64,000 bases of DNA from Flagellimonas olearia (GCF_009184425.1 NZ_WELG01000001.1:847033-911032), one strand, 5' to 3'. Numbered from the stretch's first letter, positions 52,986-62,217 are shown. Made by a program: numbers and translations. Notes: a model not told the origin generated them from the letters alone.

Positions 52986-54773
52986 TTAAGTGGTCCACTC
53001 ATGCGGCGTTTCCGGCTCGTAACTACAACAGGTGCCCGTCTTGATGGAGTTGGTCAAATGCTTGGCCAATTGAGGGTGTACCTTTTCAATTTTTTTAATG
53101 GAACTCCGAACACGCCAAGTTACGGCCGCTCTTGCCTTTTCTATGGAAGACCCCGTTTTTCGAATGGAATTGGAGAGTCCGGTTACTTGGGACAAGTGTT
53201 CTACCAAGGCGTCGTAATCCCCTTTTAGTTCATCTGCCTTTTGGTACAAACCCATTTCTTCGGCATCGCAAATTTGGATTTTTAGGGACCGAAGCTTGGT
53301 TTTGTACTCTTTCATGGCCTGCTCATCGATCAGTGAAGTTCCTCTGGTCTCCAACACCACACCCATCAATTCGGCACAGTGGACCTGTTCTTCGGGCTGT
53401 TCCAATAATTTGGCAATATCGTGGAGTCCCTTGGAATCTTTTAGGGTTGCCGACAGGTTTAAGTAATGAAGTTCCCAAAATTCACCATTGTCCAAGAAAC
53501 TTCCTTTTACGGTAGCGCTGGTTTCTGGTTTTGGAAAAGATGTTGCATCTATTTTGGAGGAAGCTCCCGAAATGTATTCCCAGAAAGGCTCTAAATTATT
53601 TTTGACCTTATACGGATTCACCACTTTTTGCCATTCCACAGCCTCTTGGTCGGTAGGCTCCTTTCCTTTGTTGATGTTTCGTTTGTGAAGTTCCAAGTAT
53701 TTTTTCCAATAGACCTTCATCTTGTCATACATGGAAAGGTGATAATATGCGGCGGACAAGTACGCCGGGAAATCGGTCCAAATGGAAAGTATGGCCACTT
53801 TTTCACCCAGTTCAATGGCTTTTTTATAATCTCCCTTTTCAAAATAAACCAACATGCCAATGGGGAGGTAGGCTTCGGGTTGCAACGGGTTTAGGTTACG
53901 CGCCCTGAGATAGAGTTCCTCGGCTTCCTTCAAATGTCCCAGCCAAACAAAGCAATTGGAAATCAGGATCAGGTTGTCCGCATCATTCGGATTCATCCGC
54001 AATGACTTTCTCAAAAGGTGTTCAGACTTGTCGTAATCCCCCAAATACAGAAAGGTTCTTCCCAAAACGGCCAGAGACACATAATCATTTTCATCCAAGT
54101 CAATGGCCTTAAGGGCATAATCATGCGCCCCTTTATGACTTACTTCCCAACGGTCCCATAACTGGCAACTCCATTCATTGAAATAGGAAAGGGATATTCC
54201 GGTATAGGCTCTGGCGAACAGAGGGTCTATTTGCAAAGCGGCCTCAAAATATTCCCTAGCGGTAAGGTCGCTTTCAACGGTTCCTTTTTTTAGTTCCTTG
54301 ATGCCCAAAAGCCAATTTTCATAGGCAGCGAGCTCAAAAGATTCTTTTTTGTAGGAGTAGGAGAGCAGATCGTGTTCTATCTGTTGCTGTAACACACTGA
54401 CCATCTGTTGGGTAATGGTGTCTTCGGCATTCAGCAGGGTCTCAAGGGTCTCAATATGATTCCCGGCAAAGACCACTCTATTGTCCCGGGTCCGTATTAG
54501 TTGCACCCCAATTCGGTATCCATCATTTGAAGGTCTAAAACTACCTGTAATGATATAGTCAGCGCCTAATTGGGCAATGGATTCGGTATCGGAAATATCT
54601 GAAATACCCAAAGTGGAGTATTGTGAAATGACCGATAATCCCACAAATTTGGAAAAGTTAATGATAAGATCTTCCGTGAACCCTTTTATGATAGGGCTCA
54701 TGTCATTTTTCACCCCAATAATCTGAAAGGGCAATACTGCAATTGTAGTTTCCTTGTTGCCAACTAGTTCCAC
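52986..54773 (-). CDS. TolB/FlgO-like + TPR + regulator-type C-terminus, effector domain absent
   Basis: 595 residues from a GTG at 54773; upstream in-frame codons end at a TGA (54794-54792), so no ATG is available. Domain order: FlgO/TolB-N-like (about 9-125: TTIAVLPFQIIG..., ADYIITGSFRPSNDGY), TPR repeats (about 150-390: AREYFEAALQIDPLFARAYTG, LRKSLRMNPNDADNLILISN), and a C-terminal region (about 425-595) with FWELHYLNLSATLKDSKGLH and HPQLAKHLTNSIKTG. FlgO/TolB-TPR segments and the DSKGL...LL region are known from adenylate-cyclase-type and winged-helix regulators; here the usual effector domain is missing. A -7 element TATCTTTG at 54800-54793 fits a GTG start. Function unknown. Confidence 0.82.
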   Translation of the reverse strand: MELVGNKETTIAVLPFQIIGVKNDMSPIIKGFTEDLIINFSKFVGLSVISQYSTLGISDISDTESIAQLGADYIITGSFRPSNDGYRIGVQLIRTRDNRVVFAGNHIETLETLLNAEDTITQQMVSVLQQQIEHDLLSYSYKKESFELAAYENWLLGIKELKKGTVESDLTAREYFEAALQIDPLFARAYTGISLSYFNEWSCQLWDRWEVSHKGAHDYALKAIDLDENDYVSLAVLGRTFLYLGDYDKSEHLLRKSLRMNPNDADNLILISNCFVWLGHLKEAEELYLRARNLNPLQPEAYLPIGMLVYFEKGDYKKAIELGEKVAILSIWTDFPAYLSAAYYHLSMYDKMKVYWKKYLELHKRNINKGKEPTDQEAVEWQKVVNPYKVKNNLEPFWEYISGASSKIDATSFPKPETSATVKGSFLDNGEFWELHYLNLSATLKDSKGLHDIAKLLEQPEEQVHCAELMGVVLETRGTSLIDEQAMKEYKTKLRSLKIQICDAEEMGLYQKADELKGDYDALVEHLSQVTGLSNSIRKTGSSIEKARAAVTWRVRSSIKKIEKVHPQLAKHLTNSIKTGTCCSYEPETPHEWTT

Positions 54774-54792
54774 CAGAAAATAATTGTATGAT

Positions 54793-54800
54793 CAAAGATA
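54793..54800 (-). promoter_or_regulatory. -7 element of the TPR protein gene
   Basis: TATCTTTG on the minus strand, ending 19 bases before the GTG at 54773; it argues that the gene really begins there. Confidence 0.5.
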
Positions 54801-54896
54801 CAAAAGATCACCTATGGTGTACAGAAGAGCAGTATATCCTCAAAGTTTTTGTGTGTTTGGCGTACACGGTTATATAAATGGATAGGAATTCTGTGG

Positions 54897-55832
54897 CTAT
54901 GGTCGTAATAGGGCATCGTCTATATTGGCCTTATACAACCTGCTGTTTCCATTTTCGTAGGAATTCAGAAATTGTATAAGTTGCCCCATAGTTTCCAATG
55001 TTCCTTCCGGGTTTTGGGTGCGCCGGCTCGTAAAATACAGCACGCCTTTAACTTCATCCACATAGGGGCAGTAGTCCATATAAGGCGAGTTAATGGGTTG
55101 GGGAAGGGGTTGGGCTTTGGTCCATTGCCCTTCATTTTTAAAACTAATGTACAGATCGCCGCTTCCTTGACCATCCTCACGCGCATATCCCCCAAAAATC
55201 AAATAAGAGTCATCCTTGGAGATGTACCCATTGTACTCGAATCCCTTGGAATTGATATTCTCGTCCAGCGAAATAGGCTCACTATATTCCCCATTTTGAA
55301 ATGCGCTGAAAAAAATATCATCCTCACCTTTGGAGTCTGGACGGTCACCGGTGTAATATAGATTCCCGTTGGACGCTATTGCAGGATAAAACTCGTTATG
55401 CTCCGTATTTATCGGTGCTCCAAGATTTATAGGGTTGGACCATTTCTGGTCAGGACCCTTTCGCTCTACATACCAAATATCATAATCCTTGGTTTTGGAA
55501 ATGGAGTCATGCAACGGGCGGTTCGACACAAAATAAAGCCGAAGACCATCAGGTGACATGAAGGGTTCCATATCCTTATATGTTCCTGAAAAGGATGCAA
55601 TCTGGGGAGAATCCCATCCATTTTCGGTTTTTAAAGAGATGGAAATCACGGAAACCTCTTCAGTTTGGGATTGAACGGTAAAATAGGCCTCGGTACCACT
55701 TGCATCCATGGTAAAGTCCCGGACCTTGTTAAACTCCTTAAGGACATCCATAGCAGGACTTACGGTTATTTTGGCTTGACCAAAAATGGTCAGCGAACAA
55801 ATGGAAAAGAAAACAAAGAGCCTAGTTTTCAT
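54897..55832 (-). CDS. PD40/WD40-like beta-propeller exported protein
   Basis: 311 residues. A signal peptide (MKTRLFVFFSICSLTIFGQA) precedes a propeller of PD40 blades, e.g. FMSPDGLRLYFVSNRPLHD, AIASNGNLYYTGDRP, YISKDDSYLIFGGY and EVKGVLYFTSRRT. No catalytic domain is present. It resembles the propeller halves of TolB-like/OmpA-linked proteins and may act as a binding scaffold in the periplasm. Its start overlaps the upstream GDSL hydrolase gene by 11 bases, so the two are translationally coupled and likely work together. Confidence 0.85.
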   Translation of the reverse strand: MKTRLFVFFSICSLTIFGQAKITVSPAMDVLKEFNKVRDFTMDASGTEAYFTVQSQTEEVSVISISLKTENGWDSPQIASFSGTYKDMEPFMSPDGLRLYFVSNRPLHDSISKTKDYDIWYVERKGPDQKWSNPINLGAPINTEHNEFYPAIASNGNLYYTGDRPDSKGEDDIFFSAFQNGEYSEPISLDENINSKGFEYNGYISKDDSYLIFGGYAREDGQGSGDLYISFKNEGQWTKAQPLPQPINSPYMDYCPYVDEVKGVLYFTSRRTQNPEGTLETMGQLIQFLNSYENGNSRLYKANIDDALLRP

Positions 55833-56517
55833 TTTGGATTACTTGAGTAATCGCTTTATTGACCAACTTTTCCATCACGGCATAACCTTCCTTGGTTACA
55901 TGGACTTCATCCGTGGTGTAGGCTTTGGGAAGACCGTTTCGTTCATCGGCCATTGCGGAAAAATAGTCCAGATAGGTTACATTTTGCTCAGTGACCATTT
56001 CTTTTAGGAGTTGGTTGAGTTTAGGAATCTTGATATTGGGCTGTAATCCAGGTCGCCACGGATAATCATAGGCAGGAAGTACGGAGCAAACAATGGGGTG
56101 GATTCCATTGGCCTTGGCCAATTGTACCATGGAGAGGATATTGTCCCTAATTTGTTCCAAAGTCATCGGACCTGTGTTTCCGGCTATATCATTGGTTCCC
56201 GCCAGAATAACCACCGTTTTGGGGTGCAGATCAATGACATCTTGTTGAAACCGAAGCAGCATTTGGGGAGTGGTCTGCCCACTGATTCCCCGATTGATAT
56301 AAGGATTATTGTTAAAAAATGAAGGATTGGCATTGGACCATCCCTCGGTGATGGAATTCCCCATAAAAACTACACGGCTTTCCAAATTTTTGGTCTTTAG
56401 TACTTCGGCATTGGCTTCCTGAAACTTTTGAAGATTAGGCCAATCCTGGGCCTGAATAGCTATGGGGAGCGACATTATTACAACTAAAAGAATAAATTGG
56501 ATTTTGGTTTTGTACAT
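55822..56517 (-). CDS. Secreted SGNH/GDSL-type hydrolase
   Basis: 231 residues. A signal peptide (to about residue 23, IQAQD) is followed by the SGNH fold: block I VFMGNSITEGW with Ser55, block II GISGQT (Gly), block III LAGTNDIAGN (Asn), and block V DEVHVTKEGY (Asp/His). Family members are esterases or lipases acting on acylated sugars and lipids. It is a secreted enzyme, and its pairing with the PD40 protein (11-base overlap) suggests joint function. The substrate is not predictable. Confidence 0.92.
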   Translation of the reverse strand: MYKTKIQFILLVVIMSLPIAIQAQDWPNLQKFQEANAEVLKTKNLESRVVFMGNSITEGWSNANPSFFNNNPYINRGISGQTTPQMLLRFQQDVIDLHPKTVVILAGTNDIAGNTGPMTLEQIRDNILSMVQLAKANGIHPIVCSVLPAYDYPWRPGLQPNIKIPKLNQLLKEMVTEQNVTYLDYFSAMADERNGLPKAYTTDEVHVTKEGYAVMEKLVNKAITQVIQNEN

Positions 56518-56563
56518 CTATGACAGGTTTTGCTAAAAATAAGCAAATAATCATATTCCAAAA

Positions 56564-56830
56564 TCAAAAGAACAGGTAATAGATCACTATACCCATCGAA
56601 ATCATGATAAAGATGGCAAGGAAGGTTGCATTTTTTTCCTTTCTTTTCCGTTGGGCTATTTTTCTTCGAATGCGTAGCATATCCAATGGAGTGGACTTCT
56701 TCAAGTTCAATTGGGTCTTTACTTCAGAACCATACACGTCCCCTTTACTTTTCAACTTACGTTTCTTCAGTAAATCCCGGTTGGCCTTAAAAGACTTTAC
56801 CGCGTCCAACATGTAACCGCCACCACCCAT
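56564..56830 (-). CDS. Small tail-anchored-like membrane protein, 88 aa
   Basis: 88 residues. The first ~65 are very basic and soluble (DAVKSFKANRDLLKKRKLKS, TPLDMLRIRRKIAQRKRKEK); a single C-terminal TM helix follows at about 68-87 (ATFLAIFIMISMGIVIYYLFF). The start is ambiguous: MGGGGYMLDAVKS has Met at 1 and 7. The pattern (basic N-terminus plus C-terminal helix) occurs in a conserved Bacteroidota family whose function is unknown. It lies just upstream of a GDSL gene on the same strand with a 46-base gap. Confidence 0.7.
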   Translation of the reverse strand: MGGGGYMLDAVKSFKANRDLLKKRKLKSKGDVYGSEVKTQLNLKKSTPLDMLRIRRKIAQRKRKEKNATFLAIFIMISMGIVIYYLFF

Positions 56831-56875
56831 AGTATTGTAGTATACCTATTTGTAGTAAGTTACAGATTTTTGTTA

Positions 56876-56917
56876 CAAAAAAGCGGTAAAATCAACTTAA
56901 TGTCGACTTTACCGCTT
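56876..56917 (-). terminator. Rho-independent terminator of the carboxypeptidase gene
   Basis: A 16-bp stem (two G-U pairs) with a 5-base loop spans 56881-56917, and the minus-strand T-run follows at 56882-56877. It lies just downstream of the carboxypeptidase stop (56943). Confidence 0.85.
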
Positions 56918-56942
56918 CGAATGTTTTTTTATGATTTACACC

Positions 56943-58430
56943 CTAATACTTGGCACTCTTTCCATTGGCCTGCGTCCGTACAATGAAGGCTCGGATATCA
57001 TCGTTGGCCTTTTGTAGATCTTCCCGTCTTAGGTACATCATATGCCCGGAACGATAGCCTTTGAATTCAAACCTATCCTTCATGCGACCACTGGGATCTA
57101 CTTGCGACATGCTATACTTTGCGGCAAAATAGGTGCAGGCCCCATCATAATACCCAGATTGTACCAATACGTTCAAATAAGGGTTTTGGGCCATGGCCTG
57201 ACGTAGATTATCGCGTACGTCGTCATCGTCATTGTTCCATGGATGAACGGGGCCGAACATATTGTATTTGATATCTGTTTTAAAATTTAATTCTTCTTGC
57301 AGATAGTAGTTGATGGCAGGAGTGAAACTATGCAACCAAGAAGTCAATTCTGGAGAATAATCCGGACTATCACCAAAAACCTGCTTGTCTATACCAAGGT
57401 ATCTACTATCCAAGCGACCCATCGTATACGCACCTCTTTCCTTCATCAGGGCTTTCCAGAAAAACTGTGTAGGCACATCGAGATTGTGATCTAGGATATC
57501 CTGTTCTTTAAGCCCCGTATAATAGGCCATCTTTTTTGCCACGGCCGCTTTTTCGGCGTTAGCAATAAAACCGCCTTTGGCAATGGCAGGCAATAAGGTA
57601 TTTAGGGTATAGTCTTCCACTTCGGGCAAGACCTCCAAAAGATCTTTGCCTTGCAAAGCAGAAGGTAAAGCCTTATGGTGCCAAGCGGTGGCGGCGAAAT
57701 AAGGTAAGTTCAGGGCACTGGAAACGGGATCTTCGGTACGGAACACACGATAGTCCGCGGGAGATACCATGATTACCCCATTGAGGTACATCCATTGTTG
57801 ATTTTGAAGCGCCAAGGAAAGTCCCATTACACGGGTTCCTCCATAGCTTTCCCCAACAATATATTTGGGTGATCGCCATCGATTGTTGCGTGTCACGAAG
57901 GTATTCAACCATTCGGCCAAGTAGGCCGTGTCGGCATTGATGCCGAAAAATCTTTCACGATCTACTTTCTCACCCGTTTCAGGAATGGTCCTGGAATACC
58001 CGGTATTGGCAGGGTTTACATATACAATGTCGGTAACGTCCAATACGGAGAATGGATTTTCCTTTACCCCATAAGGTTGAACAGGGTATCCTTCATCATC
58101 TATCTTAAGGATTCTGGGACCGGTGTAGGCCAAGTGCATCCAAACCGAACCGGAGCCCGGACCACCGTTGAAGGAGATCAAAAGGGGACGGCTGGCCCTA
58201 TCCTTTACATTGTTCCGGGTGTAATACGTATAATGGAGTGCCGCTATGGGTTCGCCCATTTCATCCCAAACAGGTTGTGTTCCCGTAGTGGCCGTATAGT
58301 TGATGTTTACCCCATTGATAGTGACGGAATGTTGCGTGGTCACCGTAGTGTCAACAGGTATTTTTCTGTTTTGTGCAAAAGCAATCGATGAGCATAGGAC
58401 CATGCCCAAGAGAAGATGGATATTTTTCAT
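56943..58430 (-). CDS. Secreted serine carboxypeptidase (S10 family)
   Basis: 495 residues. The signal peptide (MKNIHLLLGMVLCSSIAFAQ) is followed by the S10 fold. The catalytic triad is Ser195 (VGESYGGTR), Asp429 (GYYDGACTYF) and His463 (SGHMMYLR). The oxyanion-region NGGPGSGSV (88-96) is also conserved. S10 enzymes remove C-terminal residues from peptides at acidic pH and are common in marine Bacteroidota for peptide scavenging. A strong terminator follows, so the gene is a single unit. Confidence 0.95.
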   Translation of the reverse strand: MKNIHLLLGMVLCSSIAFAQNRKIPVDTTVTTQHSVTINGVNINYTATTGTQPVWDEMGEPIAALHYTYYTRNNVKDRASRPLLISFNGGPGSGSVWMHLAYTGPRILKIDDEGYPVQPYGVKENPFSVLDVTDIVYVNPANTGYSRTIPETGEKVDRERFFGINADTAYLAEWLNTFVTRNNRWRSPKYIVGESYGGTRVMGLSLALQNQQWMYLNGVIMVSPADYRVFRTEDPVSSALNLPYFAATAWHHKALPSALQGKDLLEVLPEVEDYTLNTLLPAIAKGGFIANAEKAAVAKKMAYYTGLKEQDILDHNLDVPTQFFWKALMKERGAYTMGRLDSRYLGIDKQVFGDSPDYSPELTSWLHSFTPAINYYLQEELNFKTDIKYNMFGPVHPWNNDDDDVRDNLRQAMAQNPYLNVLVQSGYYDGACTYFAAKYSMSQVDPSGRMKDRFEFKGYRSGHMMYLRREDLQKANDDIRAFIVRTQANGKSAKY

Positions 58431-58630
58431 TTTTAAGGTTAATTAGTCTAAGCCTAAAAATAGGTATTTTGGGTTACATGGGTTGCCACACGACCAAAAA
58501 AGAAGGGATTAACATTAAATTCAAATCCTAGAAACACAGAAGCCACCCAAACTTTACATGCTAACATTGATTTAAAACAAGCATAAACCAATCAATATAT
58601 AGGGGTAACCCAATCCTAAAAGTTCATATA

Positions 58631-58638
58631 TAGTTTTG
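58631..58638 (+). promoter_or_regulatory. -7 element before the PhoX-like lipoprotein gene
   Basis: TAGTTTTG matches TAnnTTTG, 29 bases before the ATG at 58668. No convincing -33 element. The 237-bp gap from the carboxypeptidase gene otherwise holds no frame I can support. Confidence 0.45.
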
Positions 58639-58667
58639 ACGAAACAGTAACCTTAAAACTAAACTTT

Positions 58668-60278
58668 ATGAATTTGAAAAAATTATTTCTAGGATTGGTA
58701 TTGACTTCGGTGGTCGCCATTGGCTTTACTAGTTGTGATGGGGAGGACGGCAAAAATGGTATTGATGGAGTGGACGGTGTCGATGGAGTTGATGGTGTCA
58801 ACGGAGAGGACGGGGAAGATGGCGATGATCTTACCGTTGCCGATTTGGTTCCCCTTACCAGCTCGGTTACCCCAAATACCGTATTTGAATTAAAAGGTGA
58901 ATTCAGTACCTCGGCCCAATTGGAGATGATCATGTCTTCTGCGGACATCCTTGAATCTGATTCCACTTTCGTTTATGGCGCTTATATGGACGGTGCCGCA
59001 TTGTATCCGTATGAAGATGGCACCTATGCCTTCATCAACAATTTGGAAGCTGATTATTCCATTGCACGTATCCGAATGAACTCCGATCTTCAACCATTGG
59101 AAGGTGATTATATTGTAAACTCAGCAGCCACCGCTTTTACTGCAATGTGTTCCGGGTCCTCCATCACTATGGAAGAGCATGGATTTGGACCTCTATATCT
59201 TTCTGGTGGAGAGTGGGGTGGAAATGCCAAAGGGGTATATAAAATCAATCCATTTCGTTCCCCTGATGAAAGGGTGGAGGCCGAAAGATTACCGGCTTTG
59301 GGTGAATGGGCCACTGAAAATGCCGTAGCTATCGGTAAAGATGCCTACCCAACCCAAACCGTGGTTTTTATGGGTGATGATGACAGTAACAACACCTATC
59401 CTCAAGCCCATTTTGGAATGTATGTGGGTAACAGAGGTGATCTGTATAGCGGAAAGCTATATGTGTTGAGAGGAAAGAACCCAACTGAAACAGCTATTGG
59501 AGGTGGAGGCCTTAAGTTTGAAATGGGTATGGCCGAAGATATTGAATACGATGTGGAGTGGGTTGAAGTTACCGAGCGTACCCTTGCCGAATTGAACCAA
59601 GAGGCCATAGATTCCGTTGCCATTGGATTCCAGAGAATTGAGGATATTGACTGGAGAAGAGGTTCTGCCGAAAACAACAGGACCGTGTTCTTCAACGCTA
59701 CAGGAAGAATCCGTTCGGATAATCCTGATTTGGCCAATAGAGGTACTTCCTTCGGAAGGGTATACAAATTGGAACTTGATCCAAGTAATCCCATTGGAGA
59801 TGCAAAATTGACCGTTGTCGTAGATGGTGATTTGGAAGGTGGAAAAGGAGACGGTATGCACTCTCCGGATAATATCGTGGTAACCGAGAACTACGTATAT
59901 GTTCAAGAGGACCCTAATGGTTATGCAGATGCCAACCCAGATATACAAGGTTATGCCAAGTTGTGGCAATATGACATTGCTACGGGAACTTTCAAGGAAG
60001 TGATGGAGTGTAACCAAACGGTTGCTGCCGGACTTGGTATTGGGAATACCGATTCTTACTGGGAAATCACCGGTATGATCGATGTAACCGATATCATTGG
60101 AGCTTCCGAGCCAACTTTTGTGGGTGGAGCACAGGTACACGGATGGTCTTTTGACAGTGGTAACCCCATGACCTATAGAGCAGACGGAAAGAAATTTGTG
60201 GATCCAACCGCCATTGATGAGGCAGCGGCCACTTTGGAAGGCTCCTTCCTTTTCAAATTAACAGGGCTTCCCAGATAA
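58668..60278 (+). CDS. PhoX-like beta-propeller lipoprotein with collagen-like stalk
   Basis: 536 residues. An SPII signal (MNLKKLFLGLVLTSVVAIGF-TSC) gives Cys23. Directly after it come ten Gly-X-Y triplets (about 25-54, GKNGIDGVDGV...), mostly with Asp, forming a collagen-like acidic stalk. The rest is beta-propeller-like. SPDNIVVTENYVYVQEDPN (about 403) and GVYKINPFRSPDE resemble the metal/phosphate region of PhoX/DUF839 enzymes, which are Ca/Fe-dependent phosphatases. Not all PhoX ligands could be checked by eye, so phosphatase activity is inferred. The next gene is a di-haem peroxidase. A terminator follows at 60318-60343. Confidence 0.82.
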   Translation: MNLKKLFLGLVLTSVVAIGFTSCDGEDGKNGIDGVDGVDGVDGVNGEDGEDGDDLTVADLVPLTSSVTPNTVFELKGEFSTSAQLEMIMSSADILESDSTFVYGAYMDGAALYPYEDGTYAFINNLEADYSIARIRMNSDLQPLEGDYIVNSAATAFTAMCSGSSITMEEHGFGPLYLSGGEWGGNAKGVYKINPFRSPDERVEAERLPALGEWATENAVAIGKDAYPTQTVVFMGDDDSNNTYPQAHFGMYVGNRGDLYSGKLYVLRGKNPTETAIGGGGLKFEMGMAEDIEYDVEWVEVTERTLAELNQEAIDSVAIGFQRIEDIDWRRGSAENNRTVFFNATGRIRSDNPDLANRGTSFGRVYKLELDPSNPIGDAKLTVVVDGDLEGGKGDGMHSPDNIVVTENYVYVQEDPNGYADANPDIQGYAKLWQYDIATGTFKEVMECNQTVAAGLGIGNTDSYWEITGMIDVTDIIGASEPTFVGGAQVHGWSFDSGNPMTYRADGKKFVDPTAIDEAAATLEGSFLFKLTGLPR

Positions 60279-60317
60279 TCCATTGATTTCACATCATAAC
60301 ATTTTTTAAAATGAAAG

Positions 60318-60343
60318 GGTTCCCTGTTATGGGGAACCTTTTT
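60318..60343 (+). terminator. Rho-independent terminator after the PhoX-like gene
   Basis: GGTTCCC (60318-60324) pairs with GGGAACC (60332-60338), loop of 7, followed by TTTTT. It separates the PhoX-like gene from the peroxidase gene 27 bases later, so the two may have some independent or attenuated expression. Confidence 0.8.
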
Positions 60344-60369
60344 GTTTCCATTTTTAAATTCATCAACCC

Positions 60370-62202
60370 ATGAAATCATCGATATATACTACCTTCTTTG
60401 CATTCCTTTTTTTGATGGTGGGATCTTGTAAAAAACAAGAAGGAAATGCAAGTCGTACCACTTCAATGGACAAGGAATCCGTGTTCAATGAAGACATCAA
60501 AAGCTACTATTTCCAAACATTGGACAGTGCGGCATACTACATTCAAAAAATGGATACGACCCAAAGCTTGGAAGTAAACCGGGCCAATTTTCTGAAAAGC
60601 AGGGAATGGTACAAACGGGCAGAACCCATGATTATCGCTTACGATTATGAAAACTACCTATCCATGAACGCCCCCAACCTCCTTAAAGTGGAAATCGATG
60701 ATTACACGGACATTAAAAAATTGAAGCCCAAGAGCTATCAGGTCTTGGAAGAGCTGTTGTATGCCGAAGAACCCATCTCCAATAACGAATTGGATTTGGT
60801 ATTGACCTATTTACAGGTTCGTATCCCCTATATCCGCAGAAACCATATGCTCTATACCCAAAGGGACCGACATCATCTTAAGATGATGCGTGATGCCATT
60901 GTGAATGTTGCCACCAAGGGTATTACCGGTTTTGATTCGCCCATGTTGGCCAATTCCCTGAATGAGGCCATCTATACGTATGAATCCATTGCTGAAATAT
61001 TGGCAATTTATACGGAAGCATTCAAGGATAAATCCCTTATGGATCAATGGTCCGCTGAAATAGAGAGCACTATGGCAACCTTACAATCTGGGGATTTTGA
61101 CCATTTTGACCGATACACTTTCATTAAAGACCATACGAACAGGCAATTGGAGTTGATCAATGCAACCGCAACAGATTGGAACATTGCCTTGAATACATCA
61201 AGACCATTGAACCCCACGGCCACCAATCTTTTTGATAAGGACTTTTTCAATATTGCCCAATTTTCCACACCAGGCTCCCCTGACATTACCCCTGAACGCA
61301 TTGACCTCGGGAGAAACCTGTTCAATGACCCTTCCCTTTCCAGTAGTGGAAACATAAGCTGCGCCACTTGCCACATCAAGGAAAAGGCATTTACGGACGG
61401 ACATCCCAAAGCTTTGGGTATCAATGGGGTGGAATTACAGCGAAATACCCCTACCATGACCTATGCCGTATATCAGACCACCATGTTCTATGATGGTAGG
61501 GCGGATGGCTTGGAGGACCAAATCGTGAATGTGGTCAATGATGAAAATGAGTTTCATATTGATTTGAACACCATTGAAAAGCGAGTAGGGCAGAACACGT
61601 TTTACAAAGCCGCTTTCGATAGCTTGTATGGAGGGGAAATCAATAACTTGAACGTACGCCATGCCATTGCCACCTACATTCGGAGTCTTGCCCCATTCAA
61701 CTCCAAATTTGACCGAAACATACAAGGAAAGGAGAACTCACTGACCCAAGAAGAAAAACTGGGCTTTAACCTTTTCATGGGAAAAGCGGCCTGTGCCACC
61801 TGTCATTTCCCACCAGCCTTTAACGGATTGGTGCCTCCCAAATATGACGAAACGGAATTTGAAAATCTGGGCGTTCCCAAAAATCCGAGCTTTGAGCATC
61901 CCATTTTGGATGATGACCCAGGCATGTACCATCCCTACAAGGTAGAAGAAAAACGAAATTTCTTTAAAACGGCAACGGTCCGAAATGTAGAGTTGACAGC
62001 ACCTTATATGCACAATGGGGTGTACAAAACCTTGGAAGAAGTAATCACTTTCTATAATGTTGGGGGAGGGCAGGGAATGGGCCTTGACGTGCCTTACCAG
62101 ACCTTACCACCCGATTCGCTGAACCTAAGCGATGGTGAACAAAAAGCATTGGTGGCTTTCATGAAAACGCTCACGGACAAAGAGTTTGTTGATGGAAAAT
62201 AA
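60370..62202 (+). CDS. Imelysin-like + di-haem cytochrome c peroxidase lipoprotein
   Basis: 610 residues. The SPII lipobox gives Cys20 (LFLMVGSC). The N-terminal ~290 residues are helical with an imelysin-like look (about 60-220: EDIKSYYFQTLDSAAYYIQK). The C-terminal ~300 are a di-haem peroxidase: haem-binding CATCH at 331-335 and again at 475-479, with DGRADGLEDQ and a C-terminal TVRNVELTAPYMHNGVYKT holding further ligands. Bacterial di-haem peroxidases reduce hydrogen peroxide in the periplasm. The fused N-terminal half suggests a link to iron/haem uptake. It follows the PhoX-like gene on the same strand. Confidence 0.9.
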   Translation: MKSSIYTTFFAFLFLMVGSCKKQEGNASRTTSMDKESVFNEDIKSYYFQTLDSAAYYIQKMDTTQSLEVNRANFLKSREWYKRAEPMIIAYDYENYLSMNAPNLLKVEIDDYTDIKKLKPKSYQVLEELLYAEEPISNNELDLVLTYLQVRIPYIRRNHMLYTQRDRHHLKMMRDAIVNVATKGITGFDSPMLANSLNEAIYTYESIAEILAIYTEAFKDKSLMDQWSAEIESTMATLQSGDFDHFDRYTFIKDHTNRQLELINATATDWNIALNTSRPLNPTATNLFDKDFFNIAQFSTPGSPDITPERIDLGRNLFNDPSLSSSGNISCATCHIKEKAFTDGHPKALGINGVELQRNTPTMTYAVYQTTMFYDGRADGLEDQIVNVVNDENEFHIDLNTIEKRVGQNTFYKAAFDSLYGGEINNLNVRHAIATYIRSLAPFNSKFDRNIQGKENSLTQEEKLGFNLFMGKAACATCHFPPAFNGLVPPKYDETEFENLGVPKNPSFEHPILDDDPGMYHPYKVEEKRNFFKTATVRNVELTAPYMHNGVYKTLEEVITFYNVGGGQGMGLDVPYQTLPPDSLNLSDGEQKALVAFMKTLTDKEFVDGK

Positions 62203-62217
62203 CGGTTATAGTCTCGA

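Noticed and set aside
58740-58830. Short DNA repeats (GATGGAGTGGACGG-like) that look like a microsatellite
   Set aside because: They code the Gly-X-Y stalk of the PhoX-like lipoprotein in frame; third bases vary, so it is selected at protein level.
59457-60140. 227-codon minus-strand frame inside the PhoX-like gene
   Set aside because: It is an antisense shadow of a well-supported lipoprotein gene with strong protein features.
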